This document shows, in pieces, positions 24,311 through 37,000 of a stretch of 64,000 bases of DNA. Source of the DNA: Hydractinia symbiolongicarpus. Taxonomy: Eukaryota > Cnidaria > Hydrozoa > Anthoathecata > Hydractiniidae. The stretch lies in contig NC_079879.1 of the NCBI RefSeq assembly GCF_029227915.1, forward strand, positions 27,160,501-27,224,500, read 5' to 3'. Position numbers and translations under genes: made by a program. Position 1 is the first letter of the stretch, and each line of letters begins with the position of its first letter. The notes beneath the pieces were generated by a model. It saw only the letters and a list, made by a program, of their open reading frames with translations. It was not told where the DNA came from and searched no databases.

Positions 24311-24758
24311 TTCAAGTAAATTAACAACTAATACTACTACCACCGCCAGCACACCACACTTTTTGAACTAAAAAACGTCATAATTTCAACTCGACCCAAT
24401 CCTTTTAAAATCGCAAAGGGGTCAGAATAACGAAGCGATTTCACGCGTAGTAAACACAACTTTTTACCAAGTTAGTGAAACTTTTATATGAAAAGAAATA
24501 GGTATTTCAAGTTTTTTTTGTTGCAGCTACTGTTTTTTTAAATAAAAAATTAGAGCTTACTTCCCCTTTAAGAGAACTAATAAATACATGTTTTTAAAAG
24601 TTTTCAAAACTGGTTTGATAAAAATGAATATATTGTCTGCTTATTACAGTAACTCGTATAATGGTTTCGAGTTGCTAGTGTTGGCCACTGCAGAAGTAAA
24701 TACAAATTACATATAGATTCTATGCTTTTGTAAAGAATCAAATAAAACCATTACTTAC

Positions 24759-27700
24759 TGTCAGATTGGCTGTGTCTATTTCTTCCTCTTTGATATACTA
24801 AAGTTAAATAGCACATTCTTTAGAAGAAGATAAAAGTTGAGCAAAACTATTAAAAAGATACACACCTTTCCAAATTATTAAAATTAGTAGTACCACAACA
24901 ACAGCGGAAACAGCAGCAGCGGGAACCCATAAAGGGATTCCATTTTCATTTTCTCTGTAGGTGGTTGTTGATGTCGATACTATCTGTTGTTTTGTGGCAT
25001 CAGTTTCACTAAACGCTTTCTCTTTTGGTGTTGTAAAACTTGAATTTGGCAGTTCTGTTGTTGTTTTACTCTGCGAAATTAGTAGTTCTGTTGTCGCTAT
25101 GCTTGAAGAATTTGGCTGTCGTGATGTTGCTGCACTGGGTGAATTTGTCGTTGAATCTTTTATTATTTTCTCCTCTTTGCACCGCTAAAAATAAGTTGTT
25201 TAATTATGGTTAATTATTTGCACGAAAATTCAGGAAGCATTGGTCACTAGCAATACTGGTTGCCATGGTTGTCAATTTATGCTTATGACACTACAAGTAT
25301 TATTGGACATTTAACATTCTGTTGTATACAAAAGTAAAGAATCTTTGAAGAACCCTAATTGAATTTTAAAATAAACTGATTTCTAAGAAATCCTTGCACA
25401 ATTTGTGTGTCACAAAGGGCAGGGCTTAAATAACCATATGACATCTCACAAAAAATTTAATTTTTTTTCTACTGCATAGTTTAGTTGCCTCTCGTGGTGA
25501 TGCAAACAAGCATTTTAGCATTAAAAGCTCTGTGTGAAAATTTTATTTGTGTGAGCGATCCCAAAATAAAGAAATTACAAATAAAAATTAAAAAAGTTAG
25601 GTAACAAATATTCTTTGCCCTTGTACATGGCACAGAGGATTCGTTTTTGCATGGGCAACAAAGGTACAGTACTGTGAAAAGGTTTGTTAACATCGTGTTC
25701 GTGTAACGAGCGTGGTGCACACGAACCACGATAAAATCGTAGTCTTCGTGTATAACAAATATTCAAACATTCTATCGTGGCCACCACGCTAATATAATTA
25801 TCTCCACGAAGGATCGTGTGTCCCACGATCTTTTTCGCGAGCTCCACGATTTATATAGATTTAATTTTTTTTCTTTTCAAAAGCGTCGGTAATTTGTTTT
25901 ATTGAGTTTAACGAACGGACGCAATTAAATGTTTTGTACGAAATGTTATTTTGTAAAGAAAAGTTAAATTTGTCTGACCATAATTTAATTTCAGTTTTTA
26001 AAACTTTAATAACGCCCGTCTCAAACACATCTCATTGTTTTGCCGATATTTTTTTGCCAAAAGAACTCTGTTCAAGAAAACGTTGAACCGAAAATATATG
26101 CAAAATATTTAACAGTCATTAAATTAAAGTAGATTTTAAAAGCGTATTTGGTCATCGAGTTTTTCTTTCTTTTATGTCTTATCTATTTTGCCGATGTATC
26201 TTTCTCTAATTTTGTCGGCGTCTTTAAAAGTCAGATGAGCAATTAGTTTCTCTTTGAAAAAAAAAGTTAAATATGGATGCTCTGTTTGGCGAAACCATTT
26301 ATACAATTTACAAATCAAGACATGGTGCTTCCAAAATATTTCAGACAGCGAATAATAAATCTTAAACAAAAAAAGAATGACCTATATGCAGATTAGCAAA
26401 ATTATTGAAGAGGAAGATGGCAAAAAGATTTCAAGGCAAACAATATCAAAAATTGTTCGAAGATTTAATGAAACGAAATCGCTACCGCCAAAACGAAAGA
26501 GTGGTCGAAAAAGAAAACTGACATTAGATCATCATAATTTTATTGACAAATGCTATGAAAACAACGATGAACTAACTTCAGTTGGTGAGCTTTAAATATT
26601 TTTTAGCGTTTTATTACCCTTAGTACGAAATATTTGCATATGGAGAAGTTTAACGTTTTCTCATTTTTTACATAAATAATATAATTATATTTTTTTATAT
26701 ATTTGTAGATGTTCAAAAACTTGTTAAAAGTGAATTTCAGCTTGACGTCTCGTCATCATGCATTCGACAAGCAAGACAAAAAATAGGCTGGACCCTAACT
26801 GGTCCCCGCTATTGCCAGTTGGTGCGTGTACCGAATCAAGTGTTAAGACTGGAGTTTTGTCAGAAACTTCTTCGGACCAATGAGCAGTTCGAAGACGTAA
26901 TCTTCACCGATGAATCAACCATCATGATGGATAATCACGGAAAAATATGTTTCCGTAAAAAAGGCCGTCTTCCAAACTTAAAACCCACTGCAAAACATCC
27001 TTACAAAATACATGTATGGGCGGGTATATCAAAAAGGGGGCCTACGGATATCTTATTATTCACTGGAATAATAAGAAAAGAATTCTATGCTGATGAAATT
27101 TTACAAAAAGGACTGCTGCCATTTATTCAAAGAGTTTACCCTGATGGACATCGTTTTCAACAAGATAACGACCCTAAACACAAAAGTAAGATCTTTTTAA
27201 TTATTCACTCTGATGAGAACTTCCTTATAAATCAAATATACATGTATTTTACAAATAATTTTTGTGATTGTCAGTCAATAAAACGAGAGTGATGAAAATG
27301 CATATTATTATTATTATTATTATAAATTACTTTTTTGTTATAGGTAAATACGTCCTTGAATTTATTGAACAGAATAACATCAACTATTGGCCTACTCCTG
27401 CGGAAAGCCCTGATTTAAATCCAATCGAGATGTTGTGGCACGAACTAAAACATCACATACGAAGACGGGTAAAACATAAAATAAAAGAAGAATTGGTTGC
27501 TGGATTATTAGATTTTTGGTCAGGTGTAACTTGGGAGAAATGTGAAAGATATATCAACCATTTACACATTGTAATTCCAGTCGTTATTGAGCGCCAAGGA
27601 AAAGCATCAGGCCATTGAGAAGATATTTGTAAAAAAAAAAAAAATATTTAATTTTTGTATTTCTGAATCTATTATTTTACTTTTTACGAACAGATTTTTA

Positions 27701-30700
27701 ATAGTATAATTTTAACAATCTATTTAAAAATTTTAATATTTTGGAAGAAAACAAATAAGGAAATTTAAGGCTGAGAAAGGGTTACGAAAAAACTCTTATA
27801 AAAAACTTTAAAAAAATCAACTCGCCCCCAGGGTTGAAGCCCTGGCGTGGAAAAAGAAAGTGTAAAAAAAATACTAACCTCGCTCTTTTAAAAAAAATGT
27901 ATAATAACCAGAAATCGCCAGATAATATTAGACCTGTTTCACCAAGTAATAAAGCGTTAGCGACAGTAAGGTATATATGTTTAAAAACCGTAAGAACAAG
28001 TATCTTGACTTTCATATTTTTTGAAGCGCAACCATGGGAATAGAAGTGGATATTCTGCGTAAAACTTCCGTATTGTTATAAGAACGTATAGTCGTATAAA
28101 TTTTTTTTCATTTGACCTTAAAATTTAAATTCATGAAATAAAGTCGCTTGATTGTATATACCATGCTTGTGACGATGAGTAACACTAAAATGAAACAACC
28201 TTTATAACATTTATTTAGAACAGAGATGCGTTTTTAAAAAAAAAATAGAAATAAATTTGTGAAAGAATTATTTAAAATGTTACAGTTTTATTTAATACCC
28301 TATGGACGGCGCTTGATTCACGAAGGATTAAAATCTTTTATATAGCTAGCCTTATAACAACGAATTAAAACAAAAAAATGTTAATTTATTTTTTTGTCGC
28401 GGTTTTTAATTTAATTGATAAACTAATACGGTCTTTGTTGTTTTACAATAGAAGTTATCTATCGTGGAAGCCACGATGTAATATTTAATTTTCGTTCGTG
28501 TAGTCCACGAAACATGATCGTGAGGTCCACGATTTTTAAAAAAATACGTATCGTGGGCTATCGTGGTTCGTGCGTAACATGAAATAAACACAAACCACGA
28601 TGTTAACAAACCTTTTCACAGTACTGTAGCACCACTTCCAGCAATGTTCACAACCAGGAATTTCAATCCACGCAGAAAAGATTTGTAAGTGGTGTAATTA
28701 ATTAAACTTTTGTTTGTGGAACAAAAATAATATATGTAAATTAAATTAAGAGAATTTGAACAGTGGCTAATAAGGAAAATGATAAACAATGGATCATGAA
28801 AATCATTTACTTAAAAATGATTGATATTAGCGTTGTACACAGTGTTACTATGATAAAAATATTAGTATTTGACATTCTGTGGTTTCATTTACATTTAATT
28901 TTTTGTTTAGACCAGATCTACTAATTTTTGTCAAAAATATGAAATAAGTCAAAATACTTTTAATATATACCCTTTTTAATGCAATTAATTGTTTACTTGG
29001 AACTTTTTTTCTATTCAGAATTAGAGTGAGAGATATGTTGCCCAAAAGATTCATCATAAATTAGACACTTTTCTGCCATCAAGCCTCAACAAGTGCTTCG
29101 ATACTCTAGCTTGAACTAGTTTATCATATAAACCGACTATAAATCATTGTAGCAGTTTGATATACTCAGCAGAGGATTGTTCAATTTCCATCACAGTTTA
29201 TAAGATCAGCAGCAAAGAATGTATTGCAAGATAATGTGATCATGTCTTTTAATTTATAATCTTTCTTTAAGTTATGATAAATTATGCGCAAGATAGTAAT
29301 TATTTCAAAAAGAAAACAATGTTTATGTCATGCCTCAATGTAATTAAATGAAAATAAATTTTAGAGCAATATATTCATGTTAATTCAATACAAATTAGAT
29401 GAAGCAAAAGCAGTGATTTATCTCGCAAAAATATTTAAACAGGCCTAATAAGTACTGCTGATGTATAATAAGTTAAGATAAACAACACTCAAATTAAAGA
29501 CAAAACTCCTTCAATGCACTATGCCTCACTAAAGTAAATTCACAGTTAAACTCTCAAAAAAAAAGAAGAATTGAACTGTAGTGAATATTTATGATTAATT
29601 GTTAGTTACATAAAAAACAATTCTTTTTATGAAGAGAAAATTATGGAAAAATTTACCAACAAGTTCTCACTTTTTAAGAAAATAATAATTTTACTTGGTG
29701 AGTTCTTAACTAATCAGGAAAAAAAAGAACAGCTCTTTACACGCTATTTCAGCCAATCAGGTGATTCCAATTTAATTAGTTGTTCTACGGGTGAAGTCGA
29801 TAGTAACTTATGGTTAGTCGGTCAGCAAAATAAAAATAATTTTATCAAGAATGTATGGTCAGAACAACAACAAAAAAAATAAAAAATAACAACGGAGGAG
29901 GGTGTTACGACAACAATTTTTTTCTATGTATTTTCAAATAATAATAATTTGTCTCACTAAAAAATATGTAACTAGTTCTCAACTTGCATGATCAAAAACT
30001 TGCTTTTAAAAGTTATGCAGCAAGAATTTTTCTTGTGTTGTTTTGAAAGTTATACAGCAAGAATTATTCATACTTGTATTGTTTTGAAATATATACAGCA
30101 AGTTATACTTGCACTGTTTGGAAACTTATACAGCAAGTTATTCTTCTCCTACTTAAAATAATAAACAATTTTAGTGTTCTTTTAATGTATTTTGCGCAGT
30201 TTTATAGGAAATTCTAAATTTAAGTGCAAATTCTTTTTCGGACTATGGTTGTTTAGTTGAGAATATTTAAAGTCTTTCTTAGCGTTAAAATCATTTTTTT
30301 AAATTCATAACGGAGAAGTGTGTTACGACAAGGGTATTCTATCTTGTTTTAATTATTTTTCCTAAATGGTATCGACCAAACTCTTGCTGTATCACAGTTT
30401 AGCTAGCATAATTTTAAACATATATATCAATCATAACGATAAAGGGTGTCACAACAATAACCTGTCTTGTTTTTCAGTTGTATTATAACTATTTTAGCGA
30501 AAGTAGCTAAATTTTATTATAAATCATTTAAATTTAAACTTCTGTTTAACCACGTAACTATTTTTGTGATTACAAGATTAGTGCACCACACATTTTAGTT
30601 TTATCGCAACAAATTACCATGAACAAAGAATCAACTTCCAGTGACCTTACCAATGGTGGTCCTAAAGTAACGTAATTGATTCACCTTGTTTAGTATAATT

Positions 30701-33522
30701 GTAGATGGACATTCAACCAACAAAAAATAACATCATTGATATATTTTCTATGCTCATTATACTTTCACGAGATGGAATGAGAAAATGTTGGTTTATTTTT
30801 CATGTTTCTTCCTGTAAAATATTTTTGCTTGATATTATTATTTTATTGTTTTCGTGAAAATTAGGGTCGGTTGGGCCAATAGAACAACTAATTAAATTGG
30901 AATTGCCTCAGAGAAAAAATTTCAGCTTTTTGCACTGTAGAATTAAAAAATAAGTAAAAATTGAAGTCGTTTCCTCGCCATAAAGTAAGAATATAGCATA
31001 TATATTTCATGTAGATTAGCCAGTCACAGTGTGAGAAAAACTCTAACCATATGATAAATATGGTTATCTTCTTAAAACACTACACAAAAAAGATTTTTAA
31101 TTAAAAAATTATAAAAATAAATCTTAATTTAGTTCTCTTTGTCATATTTTCACATTTGCGGCATTCTGATCTTCTTAATGTGAGTAAGGGAAAAAATCTC
31201 ATTTTTTTTCAAAAAAATTTTTACGCATTCGTATATAATTGAATACGAACTTTTTGATAGAAAAGAAAAAAATATGAAACAATCTGAAAGAATGTCTTTA
31301 TTCCAAAAAACCTACTTTACCCTCATAGCACACATAACTTATTGTACATGACACATTTCTGAATGTTCATAAATATGTCATCTTGAGAATAATTTTTACT
31401 TACTTTCAGACGAGCAAACTTTTACGATAATTCAATTACCGTCATAAAAAGATTTAAAAAAAAGCAATAGTTATATTTATGCAGAACTTTTTATATTTTT
31501 TCATTTTTTTTACTTTATGTGTCCTTTCTTCTTATTATTTGTTATCTTACCCATGTTGTTTCGTTATGATCAAAGTGTGGAAGAAAGTAGACATGTGCGC
31601 ATCATACAGAAAGTGTTAGAAATACATTCGTTACTATGGCAACGAATGAATTATACAGAAAATGATCAACTTTTAAATAATATTTAAAACTCTTTTTCAC
31701 AGAGTTAATTTTTTCAGAGAGTGTGTCATAGTTTTAATCTCCATTTACAAAACAATAAAAGCTTTGAGGAGGAGGGTGACTTTGTTTTGTAAAGGAATGA
31801 TACATCTGGGGTGCTTTTTTGAATTAAGGTGTGAATGTAAACCTAACTCAGTTATGATGCTTTTTGTGATGAAACGAAGGGAATAATTTAGTACTTAACT
31901 TTGATGGGAAATATCTTTAAAAGTAAAAACATTCAAAGCATAATTCAAAAAAGCTTCCGAGATATATGTGTAGTTAATACAAAATTGCAAACAGAATGTA
32001 TGAAAATCTTTTAGTTTTGTAAATGGAACAAATTTTCTAAACAAGGGGGTCATTTTTAAGGCGTTTTTTTATGATTTAAAATTATTTTTTTAAAAAAATA
32101 TTTAGATCATTGTCTAGATAATTTTATATGCTTCTGGAATATAACTAAGTCAATGCATTGAACACCATTCAATTTTAGTTACATGATTTTCAATACATAG
32201 CAATTCTTTCCCTTACTCACACCTTAAAATTTTTCCCTGGTCCCTGCTCTCAGGTCAGTATGACATTTTCTTTTCAGGTTCCGCTCATGTCACACAAATT
32301 GATTGATTGACGGGGGGCAGCCGAAAAAAATGTTATGACTATTTTATTTATTTTTTTACAAAAAAATGAACAATAAAGTAAAGTAAATTGCTTCTGTTTT
32401 TTTATTATTTTTTTAAATTAAGAAAAATAACTTTAAAAGAAAAAAATAATTTCTTTAAAAATCATATTTTTTTAAATTTGTTCTCTCCGGCCACATTACT
32501 GTTAATTAAAATTTTTATGGTCATTTTCCCCATTAATCATTTTGAATGATGGTTATCAATTAACACTAAAATTTAACAGTGAGGAATAACATCAACAGTT
32601 GATAAAAAAGATGTACAGTAAATGTCTGTAATGCAATAAGAACTCACCGAAATAACCCCAGCATTCTTGTATTGTGTTTTAGTGTCAGCTCTAATGTTTT
32701 GCTTCCAATGTCATAAATTTTTATTTTAATCTTGGGAGACCATTACTCCTTTTCTGTAGGTAATTGTTTCTCATTTTAAGAGATCTTCTGAAAAACTTAT
32801 GTTAAGCCCTCAGGCAAAGTTTTTTTTAGAACCAAGCTGTATTATTAAAGTAAACAAGATACAAAAGCAATAACTTACAAGATTCTTTCCCATGCTCAAA
32901 CAATAACCTTCTGGAACATAATCAGTAATTCTGTTTCGTTTACAGAGACTGCATCTTTGATCACATTTATTAGTACCAGGGTCTCTGTAATACCCATGCT
33001 TACACATGCACTTTCTGTCACTCTCATAAGTACAGGGGGTGCTTTCCACTTCTTCTTCCAAATCACAGGGATGTCTACACTGTATCCATTGGTTGTTTCT
33101 AATGTAGTAATGTCCTTTGCTTGGCGACGAGACACATTTTAATGTAATATTTTTATAATGATTAGTGTTGCAAGGAGGAAACTGTGCTTCACTGACAGGG
33201 CAGATATTGATGCATGGGATGCAAGAAATTAGTTTGTTTTTGGAATATATTCCCACTGAGTTTATTCTACATGGCAACATGTCAACCTGAAAAATGTAAG
33301 CCATTAGATGTAATATAACTATAGCAATATATATGCTCAACTGTAGAAAACATCAAAGAGGGTTGCTTGACCTGGTCACTAGCTAGCTAGTTGACAAAAG
33401 CGTATACACACAGCTATAGCTAGCTATCCAGAACTTATGGCCATTTACCTAAGCTCACTTACCATTTCAATTGCGACACAAAGTAATATAAAAATATTTT
33501 TAGACATTTTAACAAGTTTCAT
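24759..33522 (-). CDS. TNF-receptor-like membrane protein (5' four exons)
   Basis: Exons by signals and phase: 33522-33463 (signal peptide, MKLVKMSKNIFILLCVAIEM, donor GTAAGT), 33286-32879, 25184-24866 and 24797-24759 (tail start). Exon 2 carries the cysteine-rich ectodomain: CIPCINICP, then WIQCRHPCDLEEEVESTPC and RKCMCKHGYYRDPGTNKC. This is the TNFR CRD spacing, with a WxxCxxxC and a CxCxxGYY core. Exon 3 is a Ser/Thr-rich stalk followed by a membrane helix (VPAAAVSAVVVVLLILIIW). Phases are 0, 0 and 1 and agree at each junction. The third intron is about 7.7 kb and contains a whole Tc1 element. Exons beyond 24759 (a possible death domain or TRAF-binding tail) were not identified, so the signalling type is open. 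The 39-bp fourth exon is the least certain. Confidence 0.72.
25667..28626 (+). mobile_element. Tc1/mariner transposon, full length
   Basis: Inverted ends match perfectly over 31 bp (25667-25697 and 28596-28626; outer end CAGTACTGTGAAAAGGTTTG) and are flanked by TA on both sides, the standard Tc1 target duplication. Each end extends inward for about 190 bp with repeated CCACGAT/ATCGTGG words at spaced positions (25725-25855 and 28455-28580). This resembles the paired transposase-binding sites of IR/DR-type Tc1 elements. It lies inside the large intron of the TNFR-like gene, in the opposite orientation. Confidence 0.92.
26322..27618 (+). CDS. Tc1-type DDE transposase, three exons, one frame slip
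   Basis: Exons 26322-26584, 26709-27185 and 27344-27618 with GT...AG introns; phases agree (1 and 1). Start MVLPKYFRQRIINLKQK; then a run of seven A at 26368-26374 puts the frame out by one base. Six would restore it, giving about 337 residues, the usual Tc1 length. The N-terminal helix-turn-helix (SRQTISKIVRRFNETKSL) is followed by a GRKRK AT-hook-like link. The catalytic triad is in FTDEST, QQDNDPKH and SPDLNPIEMLWHEL. With the second intron removed there are 34 residues between the second Asp and the Glu, i.e. DD34E. The enzyme would cut and paste the element in the nucleus. Apart from the homopolymer slip there is no damage, so the copy is young or the slip is an assembly error. Confidence 0.85.
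28629..32878. other. Intron DNA of the TNFR-like gene, no gene supported
   Basis: AT-rich. It contains a short degenerate repeat (separate entry), three occurrences of GTGTTACGACAA-like words (near 29900, 30320 and 30445), and long A/T runs around 32340-32480. No coding frame looks real. Confidence 0.4.
30008..30150. repeat. Four degenerate ~37-41 bp units
   Basis: Units share AAAGTTATACAGCAAG followed by a T-rich part and GTTTTG, starting near 30008, 30045, 30086 and 30119. A small degenerate tandem array in the receptor intron. Confidence 0.6.
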
Positions 33523-33662
33523 AATGTTTTAGTAGATAGATTTTAGTAGATCCTCGTCACGCACACCAATCATAGATTTTTAAACGCTATAATACACCAA
33601 TTCGACAAGGCTACTATTTTTATCTGGAGAACTGAGCGGAGCTTGCCGGGAATTTGTCGAAT

Positions 33663-33850
33663 CATACACTTAACATTCACTTTTCAGACCATGTATAAAT
33701 GACGTAATGTATCGGTATGAGCGCGTGTGATTGGCATACACTTAACATTCACTTTTCAGACCATGTATAAATGACGTAATGTATCGGTATGAGCGCGTGT
33801 GATTGGTTGCCTTTATTACAAGCTCGTGAGCTTATTACAAGCTCGTGAGC
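33663..33850. promoter_or_regulatory. Tandem promoter-proximal duplications with CRE-like sites
   Basis: Two copies of a 72-bp unit lie at 33663-33734 and 33735-33806, followed by two copies of a 19-bp unit (TTATTACAAGCTCGTGAGC) at 33813-33831 and 33832-33850. Each 72-bp unit has ATGACGTAAT (ATF/CREB-like) and GTGATTGG (reverse ATTGG/CCAAT-like words). They lie 140-330 bp upstream of the TNFR-like first exon and directly before the retrotransposon, so they are best read as part of the receptor's promoter region. Confidence 0.5.
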
Positions 33851-33901
33851 TTGTATTAAAACGCAAATGTGTCCTACAGAAAAAAAACTGCAATAGCTTC
33901 C

Positions 33902-33912
33902 CAAGATGGCGG
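33902..33912 (+). promoter_or_regulatory. YY1-like site near the retrotransposon 5' end
   Basis: CAAGATGGCGG, 23 bases inside the left end. The same YY1 core lies near the start of mammalian L1, where it helps set the transcription start. A similar job here is inference. Confidence 0.45.
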
Positions 33913-34043
33913 ACGCTTTTCAGTAACGGAATTTTAGTGCTGTTGGTGAATTTAAAATTATGATAACGCAACGAGTTGCTGAGATAATATCAAGATAGTT
34001 ATTTTCAATAATAGTACTAGCTGAAAGAAGAGAAGGGCGAATA

Positions 34044-37000
34044 ATGAATGGGGGGAATGGCGATTCCATCGGAAATTCAAGACCTGCAACTGCAGCAGAC
34101 GAAGTGATGGGCCAAGGCCTACCATCGACATCAGCGGAAGTTCCGTGTGTAAAGTGCAGAAAATTATTCCGTACGGCGAGAGGTGCTTTACAACATCAGA
34201 GACAATGTAAAGTAATTGTGTCAAGAGTCGATCTTCTGCCTGCAGAAGAAGAGGTTCCTATGCATGAAAATTCTAACAACTATGCAACAGAAGTAACAAA
34301 TCCTGAACAGTTTTACTGGGGTGAAGTGAAGGGAAGTGATTTTACAAAACTGATTGATTCATGCTATGAAAAAATCGTTTTCTGGAGAAAAAATCTTTTC
34401 ATGCTCCCAAGTGGAGGCGCTGGCAAAGACTTTACCCGGGAAATAACTAGATTGCTTAATGCTTGGGTAGAAGATAGCCCGCTGGGATCGATATCTATGA
34501 AGGCGATTCACATCATGCCAGCCCTTTTACTCCAAAAACCAAGCAAAACCTCCAAAACCAGAGACCATGTAAAAGCTCTGGAAAGAAGACTGCGTTTATG
34601 GCATGGAGGGGAGATTAATGCGTTGGTGAATGAGGCAGAAACACTACAATCAAGACTGCCAAAAATGATGGAGAAGAAAACAATTGAAACAATCTCAAAA
34701 CAGTTTAAGGAGAAAATGGAAAGAGGTGATGTGCATGGCGCAATCAAATTGCTTACAAACAATATGAGTGGAGGAGTGCTTCCATTAGACGATGCGACAA
34801 TTGCAACACTGAAGGAAAAGCATCCCAAAGGACAAAATACTAATGATTACAATCTACTGCATGGCCCTGTTCAACGCATCAATCCGATAATATTTGATGC
34901 TATTGATGAGCAAATGGTACTAAAATCTGCATTGGCAACACAAGGTGGTTCGGGTCCTTCTGGTTTTGATGCTGATGGATGGAGAAGGCCGCTGACATCA
35001 AAAATGTACGGAGAGTGTGGCAAGGATTTACGATCATCCATTGCAAATGTCACAAAGAAAATTTGCACCCAACAAATAAATGATCAATCGTTGCAGGGTT
35101 TTCTAGCTGCAAGGTTAGTACCACTTGACAAGCAACCAGGAGTCCGACCCATTGGGGTCGGGGAAGTGCTAAGGCGGATCTGTGGAAAGTTGGTTATGTC
35201 AATTGTTAAAGGAGATGTTATCATATCGGGGAGCAGGGTGCAGATGTGTTCTGGTCAAAAAGGAGGAAGTGAGGCTGCAATCCACTCGATGAGGAAAGCA
35301 TTTGAAAGTGAAGGAGCTGAGGCGGTGATACTAGTAGATGCCGCTAATGCTTTCAATAACATTAATCGGAAAGCTCTACTTCACAATGTGCAAATATTGT
35401 GTCCAGAGTTCTCAAATTATGTCGTCAATTGTTATCGTGTGCCTGCCAGATTGTTTGTCATTGGTGGAATTGAACTTCGCTCTAATGAAGGGACCACTCA
35501 AGGAGACCCAATTGGCATGGCAGTTTATGCTATGGGAATTACACCACTCCTTAACATCATGTTGTCAACAATTGCTGATGTTCCAGATCAAATGGCAGCA
35601 TTTGCGGACGATATTACATCAACAGGAAAATTGCAATCATTGAAGCAATGGTGGACCAATATTACAACAATCGGTCCACACTTTGGATACTTTCCCCAGC
35701 CAATGAAATCATGGCTAATTGTAAAAGAGGAACACTTTGATCTTGCCAAAACAGTGTTTGAAGGCACAAATATACAAATATCCAAAGATGGTGAGAGACA
35801 TCTTGGCGCCGTTATTGGAAGTAAAACAGCCAAAGATCAATACTGCAAAAAGAGGGTCAAACACTGGTCTGATGAATTGACCTTGCTGACACAAATTGCA
35901 GTCACCCAGCCACAGGCGGCATATGCATGTTATGTGAGTGGCTTTCAGCATCGCTACTCATACTTCATTCGAACGATACCTCAAATGGAAGATTACCTCC
36001 AACCAATTGAAGATATTTTGAGACATCAATTTATACCAGCCATCACTGGTGGGAAAGTCATAAACGACACAGAAAGAGATCTTCTGTCCCTCCCTCCTCG
36101 GATGGGCGGACTTGGTCTTAAAAATGTCTGTGAAATTGCACCGATCGAGCACGAGAATTCAAAGCAATTTACATTTAAACTTCAGAATCAGATACTTGGC
36201 ACCACTGAAAATGGGGAAATAAAATCAATTGCAATGATTAAAAGTGAGAAGAACCAACGAAATAAAGAAAAACTGGTGCGACTCAGAGCCGAGTTGAATG
36301 AAGATCAAAAGAAAAAGAACGACTCCAATTGCCTAGTCGGTTCTTCAATCTGGTTAACAAATCTTCCAATCAAAGAGCTTGTGTACGATCTCAACAAAGA
36401 GCAGTTCCAGGATGCACTGCGTATTCGATATAACTGGACCCTACCTCGATTACCCACTGAATGTATCTGTGGAAGCAGTTTTGATGTTTCACATGCGCTG
36501 TCCTGTAAGAAAGGAGGGTTTGTGGCATTAAGACATAATGAGATTCGCGACATAACAGCAAAGCTAATTGATGAGGTATGTGTCAATGTTCGAAGCGAAC
36601 CAAGCTTGATGGCTCTAGATGGCGAGCAGTTTCAATATCGTACTGCCAATCGCAGCAGAGAAGCACGTTTGGACATCAGTGCTACTGGGTTCTGGACTCC
36701 TGGGCAAAGAGCATTTTTCGATATAAGGGTCTTTGACCTAAGTGCTCGAAGATACAGGGGTCTGGAGCTCAGCAAGTGCTTCAAAAGGAATGAAGATGAA
36801 AAGAAACGCCATTATAACGAGCGAATAAACACCGTAGAATATGGGACCTTCAGTCCCCTTCTCTTCTCAACAAATGGAGGAATGGGTCGTGAGTGTGGAG
36901 CGTTTTACAAACGACTATCAGAGATGATTGCTGAAAAGCGGGATGTCACAGTTCAACAATCGACCAAATTCATAAGGTCGAAGATCTCATTCAGTTTGTT

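Noticed and set aside
24961-25188. + strand frame rich in Val, Ser and Phe.
   Set aside because: It is the antisense of the Ser/Thr-rich stalk exon of the TNFR-like gene, whose splice sites and phase are good.
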